Assembly (NCBI GenBank): GCA_040880405.1
Contig: JBBDIM010000106.1
Location: forward strand, 1 to 26,395
DNA length: 26,395 nt
Origin: JBBDIM01 sp040880405
GTDB lineage: Bacteria > Planctomycetota > Planctomycetia > Pirellulales > Pirellulaceae
Direction: 5' to 3'
The position numbers and the translations under genes are program-made. This document shows, one piece after another, positions 8,418-17,024 of the stretch. The stretch's first letter is position 1. Every line of letters starts with the position of its first letter. The notes below the pieces were generated by a model, which had not been told where the DNA came from, did not search any database, and worked only from the letters and a program-made list of their open reading frames with translations.

Positions 8418-11400
8418 CTATTCACCTCCCCGACACAGTTCGTCAAAGATCGAGTCCGCGTCGTCGTAGGCACGCGCTCGGGACCAAAACCTCGCCTGGG
8501 CATGCTTGACGATGATGCATCGATCTTCGTCAAAATGGACCAGCGACCTGCGGATTTGGACGCCCGTCGCTAAAGGCGCGTGAAGCAATGCAGAGATTCG
8601 TGAACTGAAATCGTCGTCGGCGGTGTCAGTGAATCGAACGCCACGATTGCGCGTCTCATCAAAGCGAACCACGACGCATCGAAGATCGGTCAGGCCGGTG
8701 ATTATATCAGCGTTGACCGCCAAGTCTTCAGTCGCGAGATTCCCGCGAATAGCCTTCACGATCACGTCGGCATAAAGCTGTAATTGGGCGTCCGCCGCAG
8801 GAAGGATGCCTCGTGAGTTCTTGCCGTGGCGCACGAAATCCACATCATATTGGATCGTGTCGGTCACGTACTCTCGCTGCCATTGAGGAAGCCGATAGAA
8901 ATCAAACACGGCATTGTCTAACAGGGCCAAATCAGGCGATTCTTGTTTCGCCAGCGTCCGCAACACGTTCCGTATTTCTTCACATTCGTCTGGCGAATCT
9001 ACATCCCTAAAGGGCAGGCGAGCAAAATCGTTCTGCTCGGCGAATTGTCTGTCAATGCCGAATCGCGTGGCGGTCATGAAAAAACAGTACATCGCTAACG
9101 ATGAATTCAGATATGCGTTAAGTAAGTCAAGACGCCATCGGTCGCTTCGCTGCATAGGGACGCCAAAGTAGGAGCGAGAGTAAACGACATCGTCGTCACA
9201 AATAGTTCCGACGAGTCGATCTTCTTGAAGGCTTTGCCGCACGATAAAAATTGGTCCACGATAGATTCTCGCGGCACGAGCGTGTTCCAATTCTGTATAT
9301 GTAAATCGTGGCAGCGGATGGAGTGGTTGCCGAAAACGCCTCAGCGCCTGAGATTCCAATATCTTGACAGGAAAGTCCATTGGCACCGGCTTCAATCTCG
9401 TACCATGAATAAAACCTTGATGGATTCCCGTGCCCCAATTCGACAACACGTATTCCAGCGATCCCCGGCCGGAACACAGCGTTTGCAAAATCGCACGATC
9501 GCGCGGAGTACCGCATGACGCAATTTTGAAAAGATGGGGTTCGACAGGAATCCGCTCAATCGGCAGAAAGTTGAGTCGTTCAAGGAATAGCTCAACAATT
9601 CCGTGCTTCCGGAATGTTTCACTCCGCTCTGCTGACGCAAAGACCAGTGAGTCTCCTTCCTTCGGTCTGCAATTCTCCGCAACAAAGACCATTGCCGGTT
9701 GCTTTGCCGTTGGAAACAGTTTTTTGTCATGCAGTACCGACAGGTTTAGCATGACGCGAGCGCGTAAGTCGGAAAACAACTGCCGCTTAGATGTCAGCGA
9801 CTGCTCCTCCTGACTAAAGAAATTCTTTGCATCGAGAATGAGTCCGATTCGTCCGGATTCATGGAGAAAATCCCTGCTTCGCCAGATAAAGGCCTGGTCG
9901 ATCGGAGAGCGAAACGGGAGTTCGATTTTTGGCTCGTGCTTTTCGCAGTAATCAATGTGTGAGCGAGGCGAAGCCTCAAATATTGATCGTCCCCCCTTCG
10001 GTTTGTTCCATGGAGGATTGCCGACAACAACTGAGAACTGTTTGTCCGAGAATTGCTTTTTCTCAACGAAGTCCGTCGTTGAGAAGGCATCACAGACGAA
10101 TAAGTTTCGTCCCTTCAGGCTGTGCCGAAATTTCAGATGCTGTGCCGATCCGGGTGACGGGTCAAGCTCGAAAGCGGTCAGGCACAGACTAAAGGCCGCG
10201 ATTTCGACGGCGGTTTCGGAGACATCGATTCCAAAAATCTGATTGGACAAAACATTTCGAATGAGCGATCTTGTTAGCTTTTCGCCCGCGGCAACGCGTC
10301 GAGCAACTAAACGACGAAACGCATCAACCAAGAACACCCCAGAACCGCAGGATAAATCGAGAACCTTGGCATCGCTGGGTAGCTTCTTTGAAAACAGGTG
10401 ATCGTCGAAAACCTGTGAGAACACCAAGTCGACTAAGTTCACCGGCGTGTAATGGGTACCGCGCGATTGCGCGGTTGAAGGGCCATCTTTGTAAATGAAG
10501 TCTTCATAGATTGAGCTGATTAACTCAATCGGAATGACCTCGAAGTCATATTGCCAGAAATCAAATGTTTGTTGGCCAGATCCCAAATTCTGTCGCGTTA
10601 TAACCGCTCTGGCGACATCCAGATGCTTCTTTTGGTAGGAGTACGGTTCCTCATTTTCGTTTTGAGTTGGAGGGGGCGGGAATAAATCGCCGTTGAATGT
10701 ATCTCGCATTCTCTCGAAGAAGACCTTGGTCTCTCCAACTCTGCCGAGAACTTCGCCAAATGTGGTCGCATTGAGTCCAGCAAACAATTCCTTAGGTAAT
10801 ACTTTGCGAGCCTCCAGATAAGCTATGAACAAGGTTCGCAGCATCAGCCGATAAGCCTGGATTGGCTCACAATCACGGTCGATCAGAAATTGAGATGCGA
10901 CTTTTAAGTCTTTGACCAATTCAGCATCAATACGGGTATCCCTCGTTATTCGACGACCCGTCGTTGTCGCCCAAAACTGCCCGCTTTCCAGGCTGATCCG
11001 ATCAAGCTCGTATTGCCTCAATTTCTCGAGATCATCAATCGCGCATCTGAGCAGTTCCGCCGGATGGATTTGGTGATCATCTGTCCTGGGCGGGGGTTCA
11101 TAGGCGTTTAGCACGCGGACCTGGGACGGAGTCACAATCCAGAGCATGCGTCCCAAACCGTGGTTCCAAGCCGTGCGGTGCCAATCGCGGATCTGTTCAG
11201 AAGTGGGCTCGGCACTCAAGCTCTTCATGTAGATGCAGGGAGCGCCGTTGAGCTCAAAAACGTCGGTGACTCCCAGCTTCTCCGGATTAAGGACCGCTGC
11301 GTAGCGGAAGCGGCGGTCATCGAGGCCATCGCCGGTTGCATTGGAACGCAACGTGTCGCCGTGGACGAACCCAGTTCTCGTGCTATCCGTTTCGTAACCG

Positions 11401-11447
11401 AGCCCGATGACAAGCTTGCGGTATTCCGTTGATTCGTTTGTCGCCAC
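8418..11447 (-). CDS. N6-adenine DNA methyltransferase (type IIG/Eco57I-like)
   Basis: A 1009-residue gamma-type DNA adenine methyltransferase. Motif I is VLDLSCGSG (residues 362-370), and the catalytic motif IV is NPPW (477-480). A helical domain precedes motif I, with SRGTHYTPVNLVDLV just upstream, as in HsdM and type IIG proteins. Target-recognition-like sequence (about 640-870) ends in LNAYLNSSLAMYCFF and EQNDFARLPF, typical of Eco57I-class enzymes. Residues about 50-105 look like a PD-(D/E)XK domain (VTDVFELNGAPCIYMKSL), but the Glu of ExK is Tyr73, so it is probably inactive. A C-terminal domain of about 120 residues is unassigned. The start is GTG (11447) with GAGG 6 nt before it. The coupled downstream nuclease gene suggests restriction. 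The region is AT-rich, consistent with transfer. Confidence 0.85.
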   Translation of the reverse strand: MATNESTEYRKLVIGLGYETDSTRTGFVHGDTLRSNATGDGLDDRRFRYAAVLNPEKLGVTDVFELNGAPCIYMKSLSAEPTSEQIRDWHRTAWNHGLGRMLWIVTPSQVRVLNAYEPPPRTDDHQIHPAELLRCAIDDLEKLRQYELDRISLESGQFWATTTGRRITRDTRIDAELVKDLKVASQFLIDRDCEPIQAYRLMLRTLFIAYLEARKVLPKELFAGLNATTFGEVLGRVGETKVFFERMRDTFNGDLFPPPPTQNENEEPYSYQKKHLDVARAVITRQNLGSGQQTFDFWQYDFEVIPIELISSIYEDFIYKDGPSTAQSRGTHYTPVNLVDLVFSQVFDDHLFSKKLPSDAKVLDLSCGSGVFLVDAFRRLVARRVAAGEKLTRSLIRNVLSNQIFGIDVSETAVEIAAFSLCLTAFELDPSPGSAQHLKFRHSLKGRNLFVCDAFSTTDFVEKKQFSDKQFSVVVGNPPWNKPKGGRSIFEASPRSHIDYCEKHEPKIELPFRSPIDQAFIWRSRDFLHESGRIGLILDAKNFFSQEEQSLTSKRQLFSDLRARVMLNLSVLHDKKLFPTAKQPAMVFVAENCRPKEGDSLVFASAERSETFRKHGIVELFLERLNFLPIERIPVEPHLFKIASCGTPRDRAILQTLCSGRGSLEYVLSNWGTGIHQGFIHGTRLKPVPMDFPVKILESQALRRFRQPLHPLPRFTYTELEHARAARIYRGPIFIVRQSLQEDRLVGTICDDDVVYSRSYFGVPMQRSDRWRLDLLNAYLNSSLAMYCFFMTATRFGIDRQFAEQNDFARLPFRDVDSPDECEEIRNVLRTLAKQESPDLALLDNAVFDFYRLPQWQREYVTDTIQYDVDFVRHGKNSRGILPAADAQLQLYADVIVKAIRGNLATEDLAVNADIITGLTDLRCVVVRFDETRNRGVRFTDTADDDFSSRISALLHAPLATGVQIRRSLVHFDEDRCIIVKHAQARFWSRARAYDDADSIFDELCRGGE
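8422..8430 (-). promoter_or_regulatory. Ribosome site of the nuclease inside the methyltransferase end
   Basis: GGGAGGTGA on the minus strand ends 6 nt before the TTG at 8415 and overlaps the final Gly-Gly-Glu codons of the upstream gene. It justifies the unusual TTG start and implies coupled translation. Confidence 0.6.
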
Positions 11448-11632
11448 GTTCGGCCTCTTATCCTAAGGCGACTGATTTATCCGCAGCATCCCCAATTCAT
11501 AATTTGGTCAGCGGAACTAACCATTGGAAACTTCCGCTTCGCCCCCAGAGGGTAGGTGTATCAATTTGTACACTGCCAGTCAACGTGGCTTGGTGACGAA
11601 ATGCTCGTCGCGCGAATGTAAGTGATCTCCCC

Positions 11633-12943
11633 TCACTCCACCCCAGCCCGAATCCCCTCATCCACCCCCAGCTCCACCAACCGCGTTTCCGGGTTCACCG
11701 CTTCGCCATCTGCCCCAATCGTGGCTTTCCAGTTGCTTTCATTAAAATGTTTGCCGTACATGCCGTAGTCGTGGTAGGCGAATTTTTTGACTAGCCAGTA
11801 GGCCCAGCTTTTTTCTGGGATCTCGCTGCCTGGGTGGTACTGCGAGGGGTTGGACTTGAGGGCGTCGAGTTCTTCGTAGGCTTGGTGCCGCGCGGTGGTG
11901 TCTTTCGCTTGGTGGCGGTCGGCGAACTGGCGGAGTAGGTCGGGGCGTTCCAGGACGATGCAGCCCCGGGTGTTTTCCGCGGCGGTTTGGCGGAAGTCGC
12001 GGAGGAATTCCGATTCGTTGAACACTTGGCTTAAGGGACGTTCGTCGTGGATTGATTCGGTTGCCAGTTGAATCACGGGGCAAGGTTCGATATCGCCGTA
12101 GGGGCTGATGTGGTGGGTGAACCCGGTCGCGGCGGGGCAGAGGGCCTTGCCGTCGGCGTCGTAGTAGGCGTCGACGATCGCGATTGGCTTTTTGACCCGC
12201 ATATCGACCACAAACTGCCGGGCCTGGGCCTGCTGTTTCGGGGTGAGGGCGAGTTGCGGATTCGGTTCCGGGCCGACTACTCGGTAAATATGATACCAAG
12301 TATAAAAAACCCCCATCTCAATCAGACGGTCGATCCACTCTTCTCGCAGCAGTTGGTCGAAGTTGGACTGGCACAAACTGGTGCAAACGCCGGTCAGCAG
12401 TTTGTTGTTGACGCAGTTCTCGATCCCCTCCATCGACTTGCTGTAGACGTTGGCCTTGCCGCGCCGCTCGTCGCTGATGATCTCTGTGCCTTCGATACTG
12501 ATCAGCGGGGTGACGTTGCCCGACTTGCGGAGCCGCTTCGCCACTTCGTCCGTGATGAAGTGCCCGTTGGTGAAGACCTGGAAGTAGGCGTCCTGGTGCC
12601 GCTCGAAGATTTCTAGAATCTCCGGGTGCATGAAGGGCTCGCCCCCTAAGATGCCGAAGAAGGCGTTGCCCATTCGCTTGGCTTCGTTGAGCATCCGGTC
12701 CATCGCCGGGATATCGATCTTCGCCTGTTTGGCCGAGACATCGACCCAGCACCCTTGGCACCGCAGGTTGCAGCTATTGATGATGGAGATGTACAAAAAC
12801 GGCGGGAAGAACTCACCCCGCTTGAGCCGGGACTTGTGTTTTTGCACCGACCGCAGCCCCTTGAAGCCCATCAGCCACAGGAACTTCATGACCAGACGTT
12901 TATCGGTCTCGAGCAAGGCACGTTTGGCAAGACGCAGGTACAT
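11633..12943 (-). CDS. Radical SAM protein beside the terpene cyclase
   Basis: A 436-residue radical SAM enzyme. The cluster motif CNLRCQGC gives C58, C62 and C65 (CX3CX2C) for the 4Fe-4S cluster that splits S-adenosylmethionine. GGEPFMHPEI is the SAM-binding GGE region, and FTNGHFI and SIEGTEI follow the TIM-barrel pattern. Downstream, LCPAATGFTHHISPYGDIEPCP holds further cysteines, which suggests a SPASM-like auxiliary cluster region. It is not HpnH: the CNLACAGCG environment and C-terminal domain of that family are absent. The substrate is unknown. The divergent position next to a squalene-hopene-type cyclase suggests tailoring of a terpenoid. Start 12943 has AGGGAG about 5 nt upstream; the longer reading from 13006 adds an unsupported lead. 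Confidence 0.8.
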   Translation of the reverse strand: MYLRLAKRALLETDKRLVMKFLWLMGFKGLRSVQKHKSRLKRGEFFPPFLYISIINSCNLRCQGCWVDVSAKQAKIDIPAMDRMLNEAKRMGNAFFGILGGEPFMHPEILEIFERHQDAYFQVFTNGHFITDEVAKRLRKSGNVTPLISIEGTEIISDERRGKANVYSKSMEGIENCVNNKLLTGVCTSLCQSNFDQLLREEWIDRLIEMGVFYTWYHIYRVVGPEPNPQLALTPKQQAQARQFVVDMRVKKPIAIVDAYYDADGKALCPAATGFTHHISPYGDIEPCPVIQLATESIHDERPLSQVFNESEFLRDFRQTAAENTRGCIVLERPDLLRQFADRHQAKDTTARHQAYEELDALKSNPSQYHPGSEIPEKSWAYWLVKKFAYHDYGMYGKHFNESNWKATIGADGEAVNPETRLVELGVDEGIRAGVE

Positions 12944-13068
12944 GCTGTCTCCCTGGGAGAATCGGGCGGGTTGAGTCGGGCAACCTTTGATTCTAACGCA
13001 CCCCACCGGGAAATACAGCGCGAGGCAAGTTCGAAGGACTGGCGGGAATTCTCCATTTTTTCCACAAC

Positions 13069-13097
13069 TCGACTTACCGGTCGGGGTTGCCTAGACT
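13069..13097 (+). promoter_or_regulatory. Candidate promoter of the terpene operon
   Basis: TCGACT (13069-13074) and TAGACT (13092-13097) are separated by 17 bases, about 80 nt upstream of the cyclase ATG, in the 235-nt divergent gap. The match is moderate and untested. Confidence 0.35.
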
Positions 13098-13178
13098 AGG
13101 AAGCATCGCGAAACGGGATCAACCCGGGCGATGCTCCCACCTTGAAACCGATCCTCCCCTGAACGACACCCAGGCCGC

Positions 13179-15032
13179 ATGCTGGAATCCGCCACCATCC
13201 GAACCTGCTACGAGCGGGCCAAACAACAGCTCTTGGATCAGCGGGTGCCGCAGGGTCATTGGGTGGGCGAACTGTCGACCTCGGCCCTTTCGACCGCCAC
13301 GGCGGTCAGTGCGCTGGCGTTGGCGACTCGGCACACTTCTGAAGAGGTGGACCCTGCGGATCGGCTGCTGATTACCAGAGGAGTGGCCTACCTGCTGGAC
13401 CACCAAAATAAGGATGGGGGTTGGGGCGATACCGAGCTGAGCCATTCAAATATCGCCACCACCATGCTGTGCGTGGCGGCCCTCACATTGACGGGAGACG
13501 CGGATCGGCACCCAAGTGTCCTCGGGCCAGCGCGGGAGTATATCAAGCGGCAAGGAGGCATTCCCGGCCTCCGGCGACGCTACGGCAAGGACAAAACCTT
13601 CGCCGTGCCGATCCTCACCAACTATGCCTTGGCTGGGTTGGTCCCATGGCGAGAAGTCGCTCCCCTGCCCTTCGAGTTGGCGGTATTGCCGCAGAAGTTT
13701 TACAAGTTTGTGAAGCTGCCGGTCGTGAGCTACGCGATCCCCGCCTTGGTAGCGATCGGCCAGGCTAAGTTTTATCACACGCCCCCCTGGAACCCGATTA
13801 CGCGGGTGATCCGCGGACTCACGCAGGGCAAAAGTCTTAAAGTCCTGGAGCGGATGCAGCCGGAAAGTGGCGGATATCTGGAGGCGGTTCCACTGACTAG
13901 CTTTGTGGTGATGAGCCTGGCCAGCATCGGTCATGCGGAAGATCAGGTGACCCAGGAAGGGTTACGGTTCATCCGCGACTCGGTTCGGCCCGATGGTAGT
14001 TGGCCGATCGATACCAACCTAGCGACCTGGAACACCACGCTTTCGCTCAATGCGTTGGCTGCCGCGGGAGATGACGTTGGTGAGCATGACATCTTGGACT
14101 GGTTGCTGAGTTGCCAGTTTCGCGAGGTCCACCCTTTTACCGGTGCTGATCCTGGGGGTTGGGGCTGGACCGATTTACCTGGCTCGGTGCCGGATGCAGA
14201 CGATACGCCTGGGGCGCTATTGGCTTTGGCGGCATTCGATGAAAGCCCGAATTTAAAACCAGGCCAGCAGGCGAACTTACGCGAGGCCGCGGCGCTCGGG
14301 GTCGAGTGGCTCCTCAACTTGCAAAACAGCGACGGCGGTTGGCCCACCTTCTGCAAAGGCTGGGGGACGCAGCCGTTCGACCGCAGCGGTGCCGACTTAA
14401 CGGCCCACGCCATCCGGGCACTGCACCGTTGGCACGCCATTCAGCCCAACCCGCGGATGCCGGCGGCAATTGAGCGGGGTTTCGCTTACCTGGCTCGGCA
14501 ACAACAACCGAGCGGGGCTTGGTTGCCGCTCTGGTTTGGTAACCAGGATCAGGAAGGCGAGGACAATCCGATTTACGGCACCGCCAAGGTGTTGCTCGCT
14601 TACGCGGAAACGGGAAACGGGGCGAAGCCGGCCGCCACCAAGGCTTGGCAATATTTGATCGCGCAGCAGAACCCGGACGGGGGGTTTGGCGGTGGAGATT
14701 CGGTCGCCTTGCGGCGAAACTCCGCCGAGCTGAGCGGCATCGAAGAGACCGCCTTGGCGCTGGAGTGCCTGGCGGTTTGCCCCGATTTTGCGGAGGAAGA
14801 CTCGGTATATGAGGAGGTAATCGATCGCGCGGCTCGGTTTTTGTGCCGACAGGTCGAGACAAATTCCCATGGGGAAACTTCTCCAATCGGTTTTTACTTC
14901 TCCAAGCTGTGGTATTATGAAACCCTGTACCCGCAAGTCTTTACCGTGGCGGCACTGGGTCGCCTGGCGCGGCGGTTGGAGGAGGCGGAGCGGTCCAAGC
15001 AGGAATCGGTCTACGCGGAATCGAAGTTTTAA
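13179..15032 (+). CDS. Squalene-hopene cyclase-family terpene cyclase
   Basis: A 617-residue class II triterpene cyclase. The protonating DxDDT motif is present as D339-A-D-D-T343 (PDADDTPGALLAL). QW-type repeats stud the alpha/alpha barrels: QNKDGGWGDTEL near the N-terminus, PDGSWPIDTNLATW, NSDGGWPTF, QQPSGAWLPLWF and QNPDGGFGG. The enzyme would act at the inner membrane on squalene or another linear polyprene. It is somewhat shorter than hopene cyclases of 630 residues or more. No squalene synthase genes (hpnCDE) are in the window, but a polyprenyl synthase follows 17 nt downstream. The true substrate may therefore be a longer or different polyprene, as with the tetraprenyl-beta-curcumene cyclase of Bacillus. 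The ribosome site is weak. Confidence 0.85.
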   Translation: MLESATIRTCYERAKQQLLDQRVPQGHWVGELSTSALSTATAVSALALATRHTSEEVDPADRLLITRGVAYLLDHQNKDGGWGDTELSHSNIATTMLCVAALTLTGDADRHPSVLGPAREYIKRQGGIPGLRRRYGKDKTFAVPILTNYALAGLVPWREVAPLPFELAVLPQKFYKFVKLPVVSYAIPALVAIGQAKFYHTPPWNPITRVIRGLTQGKSLKVLERMQPESGGYLEAVPLTSFVVMSLASIGHAEDQVTQEGLRFIRDSVRPDGSWPIDTNLATWNTTLSLNALAAAGDDVGEHDILDWLLSCQFREVHPFTGADPGGWGWTDLPGSVPDADDTPGALLALAAFDESPNLKPGQQANLREAAALGVEWLLNLQNSDGGWPTFCKGWGTQPFDRSGADLTAHAIRALHRWHAIQPNPRMPAAIERGFAYLARQQQPSGAWLPLWFGNQDQEGEDNPIYGTAKVLLAYAETGNGAKPAATKAWQYLIAQQNPDGGFGGGDSVALRRNSAELSGIEETALALECLAVCPDFAEEDSVYEEVIDRAARFLCRQVETNSHGETSPIGFYFSKLWYYETLYPQVFTVAALGRLARRLEEAERSKQESVYAESKF

Positions 15033-15049
15033 CACCCTGACGCAAGCCT

Positions 15050-16981
15050 ATGCATTCCAGCTCTCCTGAGATCGAAACAGCGGAAGCCTCGGACCCGAAC
15101 TCAGGGGAGAAGGTCAAGCGTGCCTCGCGTCGCCGCAAGACCGCGCATCTTAAAGGGGTGCCCGATCGGAAGGCCCTGCGGGAAGAGATCCGCGACCGCT
15201 GTTATCAGATTTGCGACCAGCTCGACAAGTCGCGTCCCCTTTCTAAGGACGAGATGGAGAAGTTGGTTCGGCAACTGCTCGAAAAGATGGAGCTACCGGA
15301 GAGCTATCTCGGCTGGACGATGGTGATGTTCGCCTCCGCCTTTTGGCGCGACCAGGTCTCGGCCATCCCGCCGGAGCGGCGGCTGTTCCTCTTGCCCCAC
15401 TGCCTGAAACATGCCGAAGGCTGCCCGGCGGATTACGACCAGTTCGGGCTCGACTGCAAAACCTGCGGCGCGTGCAGCATCGCCGACTATCGCGGCCAGG
15501 CGGAAGAGATGGGCTACCGCGTGTTGGTGGCCGAGGGCTCGCCGATCGTGATGAAAATTTTGGTCAGCGGCTATGTCGACGCGGTGGTCGGTGTCGCCTG
15601 TCTGAACGTATTGGAAAAGGCGATCGATAAAATCCTGTTGGCTGGGATTCCTTGCATGGCGGTTCCCCTGCTCTCCAGCGATTGCCGCAACACGTCGGTC
15701 GATGAGGACTGGGTGTTCGACATGATTAACGTCGAGCATCGCCAGCCGAAGCAACATACCCGGACCTACGTCCACCTGATGCGAGCAGCGCAAAACCTGT
15801 TCGAGCCAGAGACCTTGGCGCGGTTGGTTGTGCCGCAGCGTTCGACCGTGGAACAAGTGACCAGTGAGCCGCTCGATATCGCGAAGTGCGATCCGATTTC
15901 CGCAACCGAGCGATTGGCGATCGATTTTCTCGCGCAAGGTGGAAAATATTCCCGTCCGTTCACGACTCTTGCCGTCTACGATGCCTTGACCGGCGCCCAA
16001 GGAACCGGACCCAGCGGAGCAGAGCATCTGGCCAAGCTGAGTGACGCCGTCCGTCGCGGTGCCTTGGCGATTGAGACCTTTCACAAGGCGTCGTTGGTGC
16101 ATGACGACATTGAGGACGACGACGAGTTCCGCTATGGCCAACCCACGATTCATCGCCAATACGGCGTTGCGACCGGAATCAACCTGGGGGACTTCATGAT
16201 CGGGCTGGGATATCGCCTGGTCAGCCGCGAGATTGGCGAACTTGGCGCGGAGGTGGTTGCGAACATCGTCAACCAACTGGCCGAGGCGCACATGCGTTTG
16301 TCGGAAGGCCAGGGAGCGGAGCTGTTTTGGCGCGACTCCAGCGGCAAGGAGTTGACTCCGGTCGACGCCCTCAAAATTTACGCTCTGAAAACGTCTCCCG
16401 CGTTCGAAGCGGCCCTGAATGTCGGTATCCGCTTGGCCAAGAGCGAGGAAAAATATGCGGACGAAATGCGGAAATTCGCCCGGCATGTGGGAGTGGCCTT
16501 CCAGATTTTGAACGACCTGAAAGACTGGAACGGCGACCAGGACAATAAACTTTCCGCCGGTAACGACATCATCGGCGGCCGACCGACGGTGCTGTGGGCG
16601 CTGGCTCTGCAAGGTCTCTCAGCGGAGCGGAAACAGCAACTGTTGGAGTTGACAAGTGATGCGGACTTGACCGCGACGAGCGGCGGGGTTGAACCGATTG
16701 CAACGAGCGGCGGGGTTCAACCCCGCCGTTCAGCAGCAGCCAAGATCCACCGTGTCCGTCAGTTTTACCAAGAAGCGGGCGTCTTCGAGGCGGCCGAGCA
16801 ACTGGTTGAAAAATACCGCGACAAGGCGGAAGAGATCGCCGACGGCATCGAGCCGGAGCCATTCCGCGAGTTGCTGTATTACCTGATCGATTCGATCCTT
16901 GAACTGCCCACCCATCATCAACCGACCATCGTCATCCCCAGCACGCAGTTGGAAATGCCGATCGCCAGCCCCACCCCTTAG
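15050..16981 (+). CDS. DUF116-polyprenyl diphosphate synthase fusion
   Basis: A 643-residue two-domain protein. Residues about 60-260 form a DUF116 domain with the cysteine-rich pattern LPHCLKHAEGCP...CKTCGACSI, probably an iron-sulfur site, then GSPIVMKIL and SSDCRN. Residues about 290-620 form a trans-polyprenyl synthase. The first Asp-rich motif is HDDIEDDDE (D352, D353, D356). The second is NDLKD (488-492), in which the first Asp of DDxxD is Asn. It would condense isoprenyl diphosphates, but the second motif suggests altered activity or a specialised paralogue. Residues about 541-565 carry a duplicated ATSGGV segment from an in-frame repeat insertion. It is cotranscribed with the cyclase, and the next gene starts 43 nt after its stop. 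The pairing suggests supply of the cyclase substrate. Confidence 0.85.
   Translation: MHSSSPEIETAEASDPNSGEKVKRASRRRKTAHLKGVPDRKALREEIRDRCYQICDQLDKSRPLSKDEMEKLVRQLLEKMELPESYLGWTMVMFASAFWRDQVSAIPPERRLFLLPHCLKHAEGCPADYDQFGLDCKTCGACSIADYRGQAEEMGYRVLVAEGSPIVMKILVSGYVDAVVGVACLNVLEKAIDKILLAGIPCMAVPLLSSDCRNTSVDEDWVFDMINVEHRQPKQHTRTYVHLMRAAQNLFEPETLARLVVPQRSTVEQVTSEPLDIAKCDPISATERLAIDFLAQGGKYSRPFTTLAVYDALTGAQGTGPSGAEHLAKLSDAVRRGALAIETFHKASLVHDDIEDDDEFRYGQPTIHRQYGVATGINLGDFMIGLGYRLVSREIGELGAEVVANIVNQLAEAHMRLSEGQGAELFWRDSSGKELTPVDALKIYALKTSPAFEAALNVGIRLAKSEEKYADEMRKFARHVGVAFQILNDLKDWNGDQDNKLSAGNDIIGGRPTVLWALALQGLSAERKQQLLELTSDADLTATSGGVEPIATSGGVQPRRSAAAKIHRVRQFYQEAGVFEAAEQLVEKYRDKAEEIADGIEPEPFRELLYYLIDSILELPTHHQPTIVIPSTQLEMPIASPTP
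16673..16728 (+). repeat. In-frame direct repeat with perfect palindrome
   Basis: A 23-nt unit (GCGACGAGCGGCGGGGTTGAACC, shown here only as positions 16673-16695) recurs at 16700-16722 with two mismatches, 27 nt apart and so in phase. The second copy runs into a perfect inverted repeat, CGGCGGGGTT-C-AACCCCGCCG core (16708-16728). The repeat is translated as ATSGGV twice inside the prenyl synthase, in a loop before the last helices. It looks like a small palindromic element inserted into the gene. Confidence 0.7.
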
Positions 16982-17024
16982 CCCTTCCCCTCACGGTCGT
17001 CCCCCTTCGCGAAAGGATTTGGTC

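Noticed and set aside
7756..11447. BREX, DISARM or type I Hsd system
   Set aside because: No PglZ, BrxL, DrmA/B, HsdR or HsdS homologue is next to the pair; only two genes are present.
12068..12616. Plus-strand open frame inside the radical SAM gene
   Set aside because: It is antisense to a clear enzyme, and its valine/aspartate-rich composition comes from the opposite codons.
11633..12943. Calling the radical SAM gene hpnH
   Set aside because: The cluster motif surroundings and C-terminal region differ from HpnH, so only the general radical SAM call is supported.
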